A stretch of DNA of 64,000 nucleotides from Desulfuromusa sp. (GTDB taxonomy: Bacteria; Desulfobacterota; Desulfuromonadia; Desulfuromonadales; Geopsychrobacteraceae). The stretch's first letter is position 1. Every line of letters starts with the position of its first letter. Shown here one piece after another: positions 9,263-18,235 of the stretch. Under the pieces are notes generated by a model. That model ran no database searches. It had not been told where the DNA came from and saw only the letters and a list, made by a program, of their open reading frames with translations. Position numbers and translations under genes: made by a program. The DNA lies in NCBI GenBank assembly GCA_021647765.1, contig JAKIUD010000006.1, positions 10,862-74,861 of the forward strand, written 5' to 3'.

Positions 9263-9520
9263 ATGGGACTGGGAAATAAGTATCTGCAACAACAAGGGCT
9301 GTTTGCCCTAAGAGAAGGTTGGATTAAGGTGCATGATCCTCTAGTTTGCCTTGCAACCGCACATCCTGCCAAATTTGGTGACACTGTGAAGCAAGCAATA
9401 GGTCTGGCTCCAACCCTTCCACCTGCTTTTGTCGGATTGGAAACACGGGAAAAGAGAGTTATAACCATTTCTGCAGACAGAGAACAGATCAAAAACTACA
9501 TCTCAGCAAATTCTACCTAA
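9263..9520 (+). pseudogene. thrC: Threonine synthase, C-terminal remnant
   Basis: The 85-residue frame ends like threonine synthase. It contains 'LATAHPAKFGDTVKQAIG', then a proline-containing spacer, 'GLETREKRV' and a final 'IKNYISANS', which matches the C-terminal 60 residues of the PLP enzyme. The PLP lysine, the glycine-rich phosphate loop and more than 300 N-terminal residues are missing. Just before LATAHPAKF the sequence departs from the family, as if an internal stretch were deleted. No Shine-Dalgarno sequence stands before the ATG. I read it as a non-functional 3' fragment; it lies 3 kb from a homoserine-dehydrogenase-like gene, the neighbouring step of threonine metabolism. Confidence 0.65.
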
Positions 9521-9639
9521 AACAGTCATATTTTGGTTGCAATCATACTGATCTCTGTTATGATTCCTAATTAAAATTTCAGCCTTCATTGTGCAGGTTG
9601 GAATCTTCTTTGGATGAATATCGACAACAGGAGGACAAA

Positions 9640-10461
9640 ATGGGGGCAATTTCTTCAGACAAAGCAGTAGAACTGGTTCAAAGTTACGGTTTACCAATCG
9701 TTTGGGCTATCATCGTTTTTATTGTTGGGCGTATTGTAGCGCGCATAATTACAAATGTCGTCACAAAAATGATGAACAAGAGCAATATTGATGAGACTCT
9801 GGTCAAGTTCACCAGAACTCTCATCTACACGGCATTAATGATTTTTGTTATTCTGGCAGCGCTTGGAAAACTGGGCATAGAGACAACCTCCTTTGCAGCA
9901 ATTCTAGCGGCAGCAGGTTTAGCCATCGGCCTTTCATTGCAGGGAACCTTGGGAAACTTTGCTGCCGGATTTATGCTGATTTTATTCCGTCCTTTCAAGG
10001 TTGGTGATTTTGTTGAAGCAGGTGGTGTCTCTGGTGTTATTGAAGAAATTCAGATTTTCAGTACAAAAATGAGATCTGGTGACAACAAGGAAATTACTGT
10101 TCCTAATGGTCAGATTATTGGTAGCACGATCACCAACTATTCAGCCAAAGAAACCCGCCGGGTCGATCTGGTCATTGGCGTTGGCTACGATGATGATCTG
10201 AAGAAAGTCCGGTCAGTCCTTGAAGATATCCTCACTAAGGATGAGCGAGTCTTAAAAGATCCTGCACCAACGATTGGTGTTTCAGAACTTGCAGACAGCA
10301 GTGTCAACTTTGTCGTCCGCCCATGGGTTAAGAGTGGTGACTATTGGCCAGTTTTATTTGAAACCCTGGAAACGGTCAAAATACGCTTTGACGCTGAAGG
10401 GATTTCTATTCCCTACCCACAGCAAGACTTACATATTGTTAAGGAAGAATCAGCAGCCTGA
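9640..10461 (+). CDS. mscS: Small-conductance mechanosensitive channel
   Basis: Inner-membrane channel that opens under osmotic downshock; 273 residues, the size of E. coli MscS. There are three N-terminal helices (about residues 15-35, 55-75, 85-120). The pore helix is rich in Gly/Ala ('ILAAAGLAIGLSLQGTLGNFAAG'-type, shown here in parts as GLAIGLSLQGTLGNF). A beta domain starts at 'FKVGDFVEAGGVSGVIEEI' and a C-terminal alpha-beta region follows. The ATG at 9640 has GGAGG five bases upstream; an earlier in-frame start lacks one. A bidirectional terminator follows the gene. Single-gene transcription unit. Confidence 0.92.
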   Translation: MGAISSDKAVELVQSYGLPIVWAIIVFIVGRIVARIITNVVTKMMNKSNIDETLVKFTRTLIYTALMIFVILAALGKLGIETTSFAAILAAAGLAIGLSLQGTLGNFAAGFMLILFRPFKVGDFVEAGGVSGVIEEIQIFSTKMRSGDNKEITVPNGQIIGSTITNYSAKETRRVDLVIGVGYDDDLKKVRSVLEDILTKDERVLKDPAPTIGVSELADSSVNFVVRPWVKSGDYWPVLFETLETVKIRFDAEGISIPYPQQDLHIVKEESAA

Positions 10462-10483
10462 TCCTTTCATGTTGCTGTATACA

Positions 10484-10517
10484 AAAAAAGCCTCCGAGAA
10501 ATTCCGGAGGCTTTTTT
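10484..10517. terminator. Bidirectional Rho-independent terminator between mscS and glnA
   Basis: AAAAAAGCCTCCG, an eight-base loop and CGGAGGCTTTTTT form a symmetric stem flanked by an A-run and a T-run, so it can end transcription of mscS on the plus strand and glnA on the minus strand. The two genes converge here. Confidence 0.9.
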
Positions 10518-10657
10518 GTATTTACGACTCGATGGCCAAGTAAAAATTTCGGCATATAAGGCTTGGTGTTTTTTCTGGGGTAAAGACATACATCGGTATG
10601 TCGAGATCCTGAGAAAATACTGTAACGCAGCAGGCCGGATATTTTACGACGCCAAAA

Positions 10658-12067
10658 TTAGCAATCAAAATACAGAGCAAACTCTTCGGGACAAGGGCGC
10701 ATCCGCACTGGATCAATTTCAGCCTCACGCTTATAACTAACCCACATATCAATAACATCTTCGGTAAAGACGTCGCCTTTGAGCAAGAAGGCAAAATCTT
10801 TTTCCAGATGATCCAAGGCGTCTTCAAGGGACGTTGCAACTGTCGGAATATTTTTTAGTTCCTCTGGCGATAAGCCATAGATATCCTTATCAAGAGGTTG
10901 ACCCGGATCAATCTTGTTCTCAATACCATCCAACCCTGCCATCATTTGAGCAGCAAAGGCCATGTAGCCATTGGCGGAAGCATCAGGGGTACGATATTCA
11001 ATCCGCCTGCCATTGTCGCTGCTGGCAACTGGAATCCGCAGCGATGCAGAACGATTGCGGTTGGAATATGCCAGATTAATCGGCGCTTCAAAACCTGGAA
11101 CCAAACGCTTATAGGAGTTGGTTGTCGGGTTAGTAAAAGCGCATAGCGCTTTAGCGTGCTTGATGATACCACCAATGTAGTACATTGCAGTTTTAGACAA
11201 TCCACCATAACCGTCACCAGCGAACAAATTTTTGCCATTTTTCCAAAGTGACTGATGACAATGCATCCCAGAACCATTGTCGTTAAATATTGGTTTAGGC
11301 ATAAAAGTAACTGTTTTCCCGTTGCGGCGAGCGACATTCTTAACGATATACTTGAACCATTTCAGGGTGTCTCCCATCATCAGCAGGGAATTAAACCTGA
11401 TGCCAATTTCATTTTGACCACCAGTAGAAACTTCGTGATGGACGACCTCAACGACAATATCGACACTTTTTAACACCTGTACGATTTCGTTACGAAGATC
11501 GACATGTGAGTCCGTGGGGGCACAAGGGAAGTAACCCTCTTTGTGGCGTGGTTTGTAGCCAAGGTTCGGGAATTCCTCACGCCCGGTATTCCAGGCACCC
11601 TCAATTGAATCAACCGAATAAAATGATTCATTGGCACTGGAAGCATAACGGACATCATCAAAAACAAAGAATTCCGCTTCGGGACCAAAGTAAGCAGTAT
11701 CAGCAATCCCGGTAGACTTCAGATAGGCTTCTGCTTTTTTAGCAATAAAACGGGGATCACGACTGTAACCTTCACGGGTAATCGGATCCATAATGTCGCA
11801 GATAAGGCTTAAAGTTGTAACCTGAATAAATGGATCAATTTTAGCGGTTGCTGGGTCAGGAACCAAGAGCATGTCAGAATTGTGAATTGGTTGCCAGCCG
11901 CGGATTGAAGAACCGTCAAAACCTATTCCATCCTCAAAGGTATCTTCACTAAACTGATCAATTGGGGCACTAAAATGCTGCCAGATACCGATAAAATCCA
12001 AAAATTTGAAATCAACCATCTGACAACCATTCTCTTCTGCAAACTTGATTACATCACTTGGGGTCAT
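10658..12067 (-). CDS. glnA: Glutamine synthetase, type I
   Basis: Cytoplasmic dodecameric enzyme that joins ammonia and glutamate to glutamine using ATP; 469 residues, the normal GSI length. Visible marks are 'FDGSSIRGW' near residue 50, the metal/glutamate region '[10 protein letters not shown]', the ATP-site block '[21 protein letters not shown]', and '[11 protein letters not shown]'. The adenylylation loop around '[10 protein letters not shown]' carries the regulatory tyrosine of GSI-beta enzymes. It lies 70 bases downstream of glnB on the same strand, the standard nitrogen operon, behind a sigma-54-type promoter upstream of glnB. Very secure. Confidence 0.97.
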   Translation of the reverse strand: MTPSDVIKFAEENGCQMVDFKFLDFIGIWQHFSAPIDQFSEDTFEDGIGFDGSSIRGWQPIHNSDMLLVPDPATAKIDPFIQVTTLSLICDIMDPITREGYSRDPRFIAKKAEAYLKSTGIADTAYFGPEAEFFVFDDVRYASSANESFYSVDSIEGAWNTGREEFPNLGYKPRHKEGYFPCAPTDSHVDLRNEIVQVLKSVDIVVEVVHHEVSTGGQNEIGIRFNSLLMMGDTLKWFKYIVKNVARRNGKTVTFMPKPIFNDNGSGMHCHQSLWKNGKNLFAGDGYGGLSKTAMYYIGGIIKHAKALCAFTNPTTNSYKRLVPGFEAPINLAYSNRNRSASLRIPVASSDNGRRIEYRTPDASANGYMAFAAQMMAGLDGIENKIDPGQPLDKDIYGLSPEELKNIPTVATSLEDALDHLEKDFAFLLKGDVFTEDVIDMWVSYKREAEIDPVRMRPCPEEFALYFDC

Positions 12068-12137
12068 CTTTGCTTTCTCCTTTAACAGTTTAAAATTATC
12101 ATTAGAAAATCAATTAAAACAGCGGAAATGAGCTTCT

Positions 12138-12494
<357 letters not shown>

Positions 12495-12539
12495 TCAACT
12501 TTAAGATTAAATCTCTTTTGCGTTATTCAACAGGATGTT

Positions 12540-12555
12540 AGCAAAGAGTAAGCCA
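12540..12555 (-). promoter_or_regulatory. Sigma-54 (RpoN) promoter for glnB-glnA
   Basis: On the minus strand the sequence reads TGGC, seven bases, TTGCT, the exact -24/-12 spacing of sigma-54 promoters (TGGCAC-N5-TTGCW). It ends 63 bases before the glnB start codon. Nitrogen genes of this type are classic RpoN targets. Confidence 0.75.
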
Positions 12556-12565
12556 GAACTAAACA

Positions 12566-12588
12566 ACTATGCACAGAAAGTACATAGT
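12566..12588. promoter_or_regulatory. Inverted repeat upstream of the sigma-54 box, candidate activator site
   Basis: ACTATGCAC, five bases, GTACATAGT: nine-base arms with one mismatch, beginning ten bases upstream of the -24 element. It could bind an enhancer-binding protein such as NtrC, whose sites share a TGCAC half-site, but it lies closer to the promoter than typical enhancers. Confidence 0.4.
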
Positions 12589-12605
12589 TTTGACTAGGAG
12601 CCGAC

Positions 12606-12749
12606 CCGAGAATACAAAAGCCTACTGCGCAACCATCTAATCGGTTCATATTTCCGTGCGTTTTCGACAAATAGCGGTGCTATTCGCTCTCAAACTTACG
12701 AAAATCTGTCCTCGGCCAGCCAATTTCTCGCTACGCCACGTATTCTCGG
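12606..12749. repeat. 144-bp element with 10-bp terminal inverted repeats, MITE-like
   Basis: The segment is bounded by perfect inverted repeats CCGAGAATAC (12606-12615) and GTATTCTCGG (12740-12749) and has a short internal palindrome (AATAGC-ggt-GCTATT). It contains no plausible gene. It lies between the glnB promoter and the 3' end of rlmD, in a gap of about 420 bases. Only one copy was noticed in this window, so its repeat status is inferred from structure. Confidence 0.45.
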
Positions 12750-12898
12750 ACAGACCTCCAGCATGATACAACAATAAAAAGTCTCACATGGTTAATAGTA
12801 ACAGTAAATCGCTATCTCTACATACTTTTTATAAATCGGGTCAGACTGGGTGCACAAAAGAAGGTCAAACTGATTTAAAATTGCACAAAAAAGCGGCC

Positions 12899-14224
12899 TT
12901 AATATTTTTGAAAACGATATTGAAGCAGACTGACACTCTCACAGTGGTGGGTCTGTGGAAACATATCAAAAGGCTGACTGGAGAGCAAATCGTAGCCACC
13001 TGTGATCAATATATTTAAATCACGAGCCAGAGTTTGTGGATCACAAGAAACATAGAGAACCGTATTAACAGGTTTTTCCAGCAACTCATGCATTGTAACC
13101 ACAGCACCACTGCGTGGAGGATCAAGGATCAGCAAGTCGATAGGTTGTTGTTGCAGAAAAAAGCTCAAAGCCACTTCTGCAGATTTTTTATAAAAATCAA
13201 CATTTTCAATTTTATTCCGATGTTTATTCTTATGCGCCATTTTAATCGAAATAGCAGATTCTTCAATACCGATCACGTATTTTGCTTGCCGAGCCAAAGG
13301 AAAAGAAAAATTTCCCATTCCACAGTAGAGATCGAGTACCTGCTCATGACCAGTCAGTTCTGCCAGATTCAGGATTGTTTTGACCAGAGAGCGGTTTTGT
13401 TCTAGATTGATCTGGGCGAAACCACCAGCTGCATACTCCAATTCAATTGATGGATAATCAACTTTTATAGATAAAGCACCATCCCCTTGAACGTTCACTA
13501 ATTTGTTTTTTGACCCGGTCTTAATAAACAAATCTGCCGTTATCTTTATGCCACTAATCAGATCAGCAAAATCGGTCAAATCACGACCAGAGTAATGGAT
13601 AATTGCCATGCATTTGCCATTGTCATCAACAGCAAGATCGATCTGATAAATCTGACTGGCGTAAACCGTAGAATTAATAATGTTGCGCAGTTGTGTCAGA
13701 AGCTTGTTTAATTCAGGAGCAATGATTGGGCAGTGTTTTATGGAGACAACAAAGTGGCTTTTGGGTCGATAAAAACCGGTAACAAACCCGGCAGCAGAAT
13801 TGTAACATTTAACCTGCACCCGACTGCGATAATTCCACTCATCCTCGGCAGGAACAATCGCTGATATTTTATCCGGATCGATACCACACTGTCGACTCAG
13901 AGATTCACGAAAAAGGGACTCTTTGCACCACAACTGTTCCGGGTAAGAAAGGTGTTGCCATTGGCAACCACCACAATCTCCAGCAACCGGGCATGGCGGC
14001 TGCCGCCGCACTGGAGACGGTTGGATAATTTCACTGATTTCAGCTTCCAGAAAATTCTTTTTGACCTTATTTATCCGGCAGGCAACAACATCACCAACTG
14101 CCGTATGCGCAATAAAGACAACCCGTCCCTGGTGACGTGCCAAGCCTGCCCCACCGTTTACCATGGTTTCCACAGTCAGCGGTGAGATAATTTCACCAAC
14201 TTTGTATCGTTCCTTCACAGACAA
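12899..14224 (-). CDS. rlmD: 23S rRNA (uracil-C5)-methyltransferase, RlmD/RumA family
   Basis: SAM-dependent enzyme that methylates a uridine of 23S rRNA; 441 residues. An N-terminal TRAM domain (about 1-65) is followed by [4Fe-4S] ligands C-x5-C-x2-C (CPVAGDCGGC). Then come the SAM site 'LDLYCGMGNFSFPLA', the 'LDPPRSGAV' motif, and the catalytic Cys in 'YVSCDPQTLARDL'. The TTG start at 14224 has AGGG five bases upstream and lies two bases after the stop of the decarboxylase gene, so the two are coupled. RlmD, RlmC and TrmA-like members cannot be separated by eye; the Fe-S cysteines and TRAM domain favour RlmD. Confidence 0.85.
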   Translation of the reverse strand: MSVKERYKVGEIISPLTVETMVNGGAGLARHQGRVVFIAHTAVGDVVACRINKVKKNFLEAEISEIIQPSPVRRQPPCPVAGDCGGCQWQHLSYPEQLWCKESLFRESLSRQCGIDPDKISAIVPAEDEWNYRSRVQVKCYNSAAGFVTGFYRPKSHFVVSIKHCPIIAPELNKLLTQLRNIINSTVYASQIYQIDLAVDDNGKCMAIIHYSGRDLTDFADLISGIKITADLFIKTGSKNKLVNVQGDGALSIKVDYPSIELEYAAGGFAQINLEQNRSLVKTILNLAELTGHEQVLDLYCGMGNFSFPLARQAKYVIGIEESAISIKMAHKNKHRNKIENVDFYKKSAEVALSFFLQQQPIDLLILDPPRSGAVVTMHELLEKPVNTVLYVSCDPQTLARDLNILITGGYDLLSSQPFDMFPQTHHCESVSLLQYRFQKY

Positions 14225-14226
14225 GA

Positions 14227-15501
14227 TTACCCTTTGGCCTGAGCGGGCAAAAAATGATCTTCCGTAAAATTCAGAGTGGCAAAATAATCATCGAGGGTCT
14301 CTTCCCGGCGGATCAACTCCACCGACCCGTCGGCTCGCAGCAACAACTCTTTGGGACGTAATTTAGCGTTATACTGGAATCCCATGGCATGACCGTGAGC
14401 GCCAGTATCGTGAATCACCAGAATATCGCCTTCATCAATCTTTGGCAGTTCACGCTGAACCGCAAACTTATCATTATTTTCACAGAGCGAGCCGGAGACA
14501 TCATAAATATGATCTTTAGCAACATTCTCTTTACCGACCACATCTATATGGTGGTAAGCACCATAAAGGGCAGGTCTCATCAATGCCGACATGCAAGCAT
14601 CGACACCAATATAGTTACGGTAAATATCTTTATGATTGATTGCAGACGTGACCAGGACTCCGTGTGGCCCAGTCATAAAGCGACCACTTTCCATATACAT
14701 GCGGGGGACATAACCATGCTTTTTCTGGAAGGCGCTAAATAATGATTCAATCTCAGCCGCCAGCGAATCAATATCCAGAGGGTCTTGATCCGGCTGATAG
14801 GGAATTCCTAAACCACCACCAATATTGACGAATTCGAACTTAATTCCCAATTCAGATTTAACCAGTTCGGTCATTTCCAACAACATTCTGGCAGTTTCAA
14901 CCATATAACTATAATCGAGTTCATTTGAGGCCACCATGGTATGCAGACCAAACCGTTTTGCACCACGTTGTTGAGCTAAACGATAAGCAGCAACAACCTG
15001 TTCATGACTGAGACCATATTTCGCCTCTACCGGATTACCAATAATGACATTACCGGTACGTCGCGGCCCCGGATTATAGCGAAAGCAAATCAGTTCAGGG
15101 AACACCGGAACTTTTTCAATCAATGAGATGTCGTCAAGATTAAGGACACAGCCCCCCTCTTCTGCTGCAATTTGGAATTCAGTCTGGTCGGTATTATTTG
15201 AAGTAAACATAATCTGTTCACCTCTCGCACCAACCTGGCGACTCAATCTAAGCTCACCGATTGAGCTGCAATCAAACCCAAATCCCATATCTAACATCAA
15301 TTTGAGAATGGCCGGATTAGGGAGTGCCTTAACAGCGTAGTACTCGCGAAAACCTGCAACTCCAGAAAAAAGTTGCTTAAGGGCTTCTCCCGTTTCACGG
15401 ATACCCACCTCATCATAAATATGAAAAGGGGTTCCATAATGTTCAACTAACTGTTCTGTAATGGGGAAAAGACGATCTTTAAAACTCTGTGACATCGGCA
15501 T
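14227..15501 (-). CDS. lysA: PLP-dependent diaminopimelate decarboxylase-like enzyme
   Basis: Fold-III PLP decarboxylase of the DAP/ornithine/arginine decarboxylase group, 424 residues. 'FREYYAVKALPNPAIL' (about 50-66) holds the PLP lysine. 'FVNIGGGLGIPY' is the glycine-rich phosphate loop. 'YMESGRFMTGP' and the catalytic Cys motif 'SGSLCENNDKFA' complete the active site. The likely reaction is meso-diaminopimelate to lysine, but this branch also includes other carboxylyases, and a GFDCSS motif early on is common in the LysA-like subgroup. The ATG at 15501 has AGGAG seven bases upstream. The gene lies 15 bases after an Lrp regulator, which probably controls it in response to an amino acid. 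Confidence 0.75.
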   Translation of the reverse strand: MPMSQSFKDRLFPITEQLVEHYGTPFHIYDEVGIRETGEALKQLFSGVAGFREYYAVKALPNPAILKLMLDMGFGFDCSSIGELRLSRQVGARGEQIMFTSNNTDQTEFQIAAEEGGCVLNLDDISLIEKVPVFPELICFRYNPGPRRTGNVIIGNPVEAKYGLSHEQVVAAYRLAQQRGAKRFGLHTMVASNELDYSYMVETARMLLEMTELVKSELGIKFEFVNIGGGLGIPYQPDQDPLDIDSLAAEIESLFSAFQKKHGYVPRMYMESGRFMTGPHGVLVTSAINHKDIYRNYIGVDACMSALMRPALYGAYHHIDVVGKENVAKDHIYDVSGSLCENNDKFAVQRELPKIDEGDILVIHDTGAHGHAMGFQYNAKLRPKELLLRADGSVELIRREETLDDYFATLNFTEDHFLPAQAKG

Positions 15502-15516
15502 ATAGTTGCTCCTAAA

Positions 15517-15978
15517 TTATGAGGATAAGCGGTTTAAATCTATTTTTCTGGTTTCTTTAATTGTATTCAGGACAATACTGGTTTGGGTCTGTTGCACCCC
15601 GTCCAGAGAACATATCTCCTCGGCAAGGACTCGACCTAACTCAGCATTATCAGCAACCCGCAACTTCAGCAAATAACCATCTTCTCCCGCAACTTGATGG
15701 ATGTCCTGCACTCCAGTTACTCTTGATAAATCCTTGGCCAGATTAACTCGACAGGAAGACTGTAGCGTTACGTGCACAAAGGCCATTAACCCCTGACTAA
15801 AAGGTTGCGGGTTCAAACGAACTTCATACCCTTCAATAATGCCACGATCTTCAAGTTTACGAATTCGTTCCAAAACCGCAGAAGGAGCCATGCCAACTTG
15901 CCGAGCAACTTCAGCATTGGGAATTCGTGCCTTCTCCTGAAGTATCTGCAGTATTTTATAGTCTACATTGTCGATCAT
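15517..15978 (-). CDS. Lrp/AsnC family transcriptional regulator
   Basis: Amino-acid-responsive regulator, 153 residues from the ATG at 15978 (MIDNVDYKILQILQ, the usual Lrp opening); an ATG five codons earlier at 15993 is also possible but no better supported by a Shine-Dalgarno sequence. The helix-turn-helix lies around 'NAEVARQVGMAPSAVLERIRKL' and the RAM sensing domain around 'HQVAGEDGYLLKLRV'. Directly upstream of the lysA-like gene, suggesting local control of lysine or related metabolism. Distinct in sequence from the Lrp at 8.4-8.8 kb. Confidence 0.88.
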   Translation of the reverse strand: MIDNVDYKILQILQEKARIPNAEVARQVGMAPSAVLERIRKLEDRGIIEGYEVRLNPQPFSQGLMAFVHVTLQSSCRVNLAKDLSRVTGVQDIHQVAGEDGYLLKLRVADNAELGRVLAEEICSLDGVQQTQTSIVLNTIKETRKIDLNRLSS

Positions 15979-16137
15979 TCTCTTTATATCCATAGCAGGA
16001 GAATATCATTCATATTGAGGCGAATGTCAACCTATAGTGTCTTGTTTTAAATTTTAGTGCGGTTAGTGTTAATAAAATGAATAGAGAAATGGATGGCGGC
16101 AAACAATTTAGAGAGGAAATTGAACTGTCAGAGGCAA

Positions 16138-17118
16138 TTATGCAACACCTAGAACTTTAGAAATCAGATAACCAGAGTAACCTAGATAAATAGTCAACAG
16201 CAGCAAACCGTCCACACGAGAAAGTTGTTTTTGTCCACCATCGCCAACTCGCGCCAGAAACAGAGCCAGGGTCAACAACCCCATAAGAAGAGAATCACGA
16301 TAAAGGACCTCAGGACTGATCTCCAATGGGTGAATGACTCCTGCAATTCCTACGACAGCTAAGGTATTGAAAAAATTGGAACCAATGACATTGCCTATTG
16401 CCAAATCATGTTCACCCTTACGAATTGCCGCTAAGGTAGAAGCTAATTCCGGTAAAGATGTTCCGATTGCAACAACAGTCAGGCCAATAATAAGATCACT
16501 GGCACCAAAAGCGCGAGCAATCTCGACGGCGCCCCAGACCAACAGCCGTGAACTGATAACCAGGACAACGATTCCAACCACCAACCAGATGATTGCTGAT
16601 TTCAGTGGCATGGGATCCTTCTCCAATTTAACATCCAGATCGGATTTCAAACTATCCTGACGTTGACGTAGCCCCAGCCAGATCCACCACCCCATAACGC
16701 TGGCAAATACCAGCAACAGAATCGTGGCATCAACCCGGCTAAGATAGAGATCAAACAGCAGACCAGCCCCCAGCAGTGTCACCATCAACAAAACTGGCAA
16801 TTCTTTACGTAATGTCCCGGACTTAATCGTTATTGGGTGGATCAATGCCGTTAGCCCGAGGATCAGAGCGATATTAGCAATGTTGGAACCGTATGCGTTT
16901 CCAAGCGCCAATCCAGGATTACCTTGGATTGCCGAAATAGCAGAAACAACCATTTCAGGCGCAGAAGTTCCAAACCCGATAATCACCATCCCTATCAATA
17001 AGGAAGGCATACCGGCATGATAGGCTGTTGCTGCTGCACCCTCGATAAACCGATTGGCACTCCAGACCAGCAGGATCAAACCAATAAGCAGAGAAATAGT
17101 AGGTAATGTCAGTGACAT
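16138..17118 (-). CDS. Calcium/sodium antiporter, CaCA family
   Basis: Inner-membrane exchanger of the YrbG/K+-dependent Na+/Ca2+ family, 326 residues, about ten helices. The two alpha repeats are visible as 'GFGTSAPEMVVSAISA' with 'GNAYGSNIANIALILG' in the first half, and 'AIGTSLPELASTLAAI' with 'GNVIGSNFFNTLAVVG' in the second. The acidic residues that bind the cation are present in both. The ATG at 17118 is chosen because the family starts there; an upstream in-frame ORF of 53 codons is repeat DNA. Stands alone on the minus strand. Confidence 0.9.
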   Translation of the reverse strand: MSLTLPTISLLIGLILLVWSANRFIEGAAATAYHAGMPSLLIGMVIIGFGTSAPEMVVSAISAIQGNPGLALGNAYGSNIANIALILGLTALIHPITIKSGTLRKELPVLLMVTLLGAGLLFDLYLSRVDATILLLVFASVMGWWIWLGLRQRQDSLKSDLDVKLEKDPMPLKSAIIWLVVGIVVLVISSRLLVWGAVEIARAFGASDLIIGLTVVAIGTSLPELASTLAAIRKGEHDLAIGNVIGSNFFNTLAVVGIAGVIHPLEISPEVLYRDSLLMGLLTLALFLARVGDGGQKQLSRVDGLLLLTIYLGYSGYLISKVLGVA

Positions 17119-17189
17119 AAATGACCTGTGATGATTGAGTGAATCAAAAGAGTTGAATGACGCTGGTTTAAAGGGAACTGGCAGCAAAG

Positions 17190-17275
17190 CCGGAACTGTC
17201 CCCGCGTGAGGGCTGTCCCGCACTTTTGCGGTGCGAACCTTATCGCTATTCGGGACAGAATTGAATTCTGTCCCC
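17190..17275. repeat. R1 intergenic repeat, copy A (partial)
   Basis: Contains the R1 hallmarks: CCGGAACTGTCCCC, GGGCTGTCCCG, TTTTGCGGTGCGAACC and a final GGGACAGAATTGAATTCTGTCCCC palindrome. It lies between the antiporter and the SEC-C gene and creates a false N-terminal extension of the antiporter. The middle and one end differ from the fuller copies at 26.1 and 30.6 kb. Confidence 0.75.
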
Positions 17276-17355
17276 AAGAAATAGGCCGCCCTGCTTAGTT
17301 TGTAACTTGCAACAATAGATCATGACTCCCGAACCGGGTGTCAGCGTCGAGGAGC

Positions 17356-17568
17356 TCAACCAAAAACCGGACTGCAGGCCTTTTTTGCCGCCAGTTCTTT
17401 TTTTCGCCGTTTTTCCAGATATAATTGATCCTGTTCAAGATGACATTTTTTATATTTGAGACCGCTATCACACCAGCAAAGATCGTTCCGTAGTGGCAAT
17501 ATTTCCGGTGGTGCTGGCTCAAGACCTTCTTTTTCTTCATTCTTAAAAAAACGACTGAACAAACCCAT
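17356..17568 (-). CDS. Small SEC-C motif protein
   Basis: 70 residues with one SEC-C zinc motif (CWCDSGLKYKKCH, about residues 31-43), the module found at the C-terminus of SecA and in many small metal-binding proteins. A hydrophobic-basic N-terminus (MGLFSRFFK) and a lysine-rich tail surround it. GGGGAG stands seven bases before the ATG. The function of such stand-alone proteins is not established; zinc binding is expected. No operon partner is evident. Confidence 0.7.
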   Translation of the reverse strand: MGLFSRFFKNEEKEGLEPAPPEILPLRNDLCWCDSGLKYKKCHLEQDQLYLEKRRKKELAAKKACSPVFG

Positions 17569-17710
17569 ACAAAAACTCCCCTATAATAAATCGATAGACC
17601 AGAGGAAATATATAGAAAAACCCTCAGTTAAACAAGAGATCTTTACAACGCACTGTCGCACACTTCACTTTCCATCCATGGGCAAAAATAATAAGTATCA
17701 GGCCGGACGG

Positions 17711-18235
17711 TCATAATCCTTTTTTCTCAAACCAGATAAAGCAAGCAACTCCAATCAGGGTGAAAACCACTGCTATCGGCCAAGGCGACAGCCCTAAAAC
17801 TTGTGGCAAAGTGATCTTTCCATAAGCACCCCAAGTCAGAACAGTTTTCTGCAAAAATGGAAATGCTTCAGCATATAATCCTGCTCCAACCAGCATTCCA
17901 AGGATTGCCCAAAAAGCATGCACCCGCCCCTCGGCAAGAGCCCCGACTGAAGTTCCTGGGCAATATCCAGCAATTGCCCAACCGAAACCAAATAATAGGC
18001 CGCCAATAATAATGGCGCCAAGGTGAGTTGCTTTAACGCTCAGGGCAATCCAACCAAGAGAATAACAAGCATATATTCCAACCATTCCTACAATTACCGC
18101 GGTCAGCATAAACTTGATAATGGTCATGTCTTTCAGCAACATAAAACCGACCTGTTTTTCAAAACGGAGAACTTCACCCTTCTGCAGCAAAAAACCAAAC
18201 AGAATGCCGGTAATCAATCCAATTACTTGTTCCAT
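17711..18235 (-). CDS. YeeE/YedE family sulfur-compound transporter, second half
   Basis: 174-residue inner-membrane protein with about four helices. It carries the sulfur-transport signature 'GWAIAGYCPGTSVGALAEGR' (about 78-97) with the conserved Cys. Members import thiosulfate or related sulfur species. The ATG at 18235 follows GGAGG by six bases and overlaps the stop of the preceding YedE gene by 13 bases. The tight pair is the usual arrangement in which two half-size proteins together replace one long YeeE. The track-length start further upstream is rejected. Confidence 0.85.
   Translation of the reverse strand: MEQVIGLITGILFGFLLQKGEVLRFEKQVGFMLLKDMTIIKFMLTAVIVGMVGIYACYSLGWIALSVKATHLGAIIIGGLLFGFGWAIAGYCPGTSVGALAEGRVHAFWAILGMLVGAGLYAEAFPFLQKTVLTWGAYGKITLPQVLGLSPWPIAVVFTLIGVACFIWFEKKGL

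Noticed and set aside
10522..10839. 105-codon ORF over the 3' end of glnA
   Set aside because: Out-of-frame shadow of glnA that also runs into the intergenic region.
17119..17277. 53-codon N-terminal extension of the Na+/Ca2+ antiporter
   Set aside because: The 5' part is repeat R1 copy A, and the protein family begins at the ATG at 17118.
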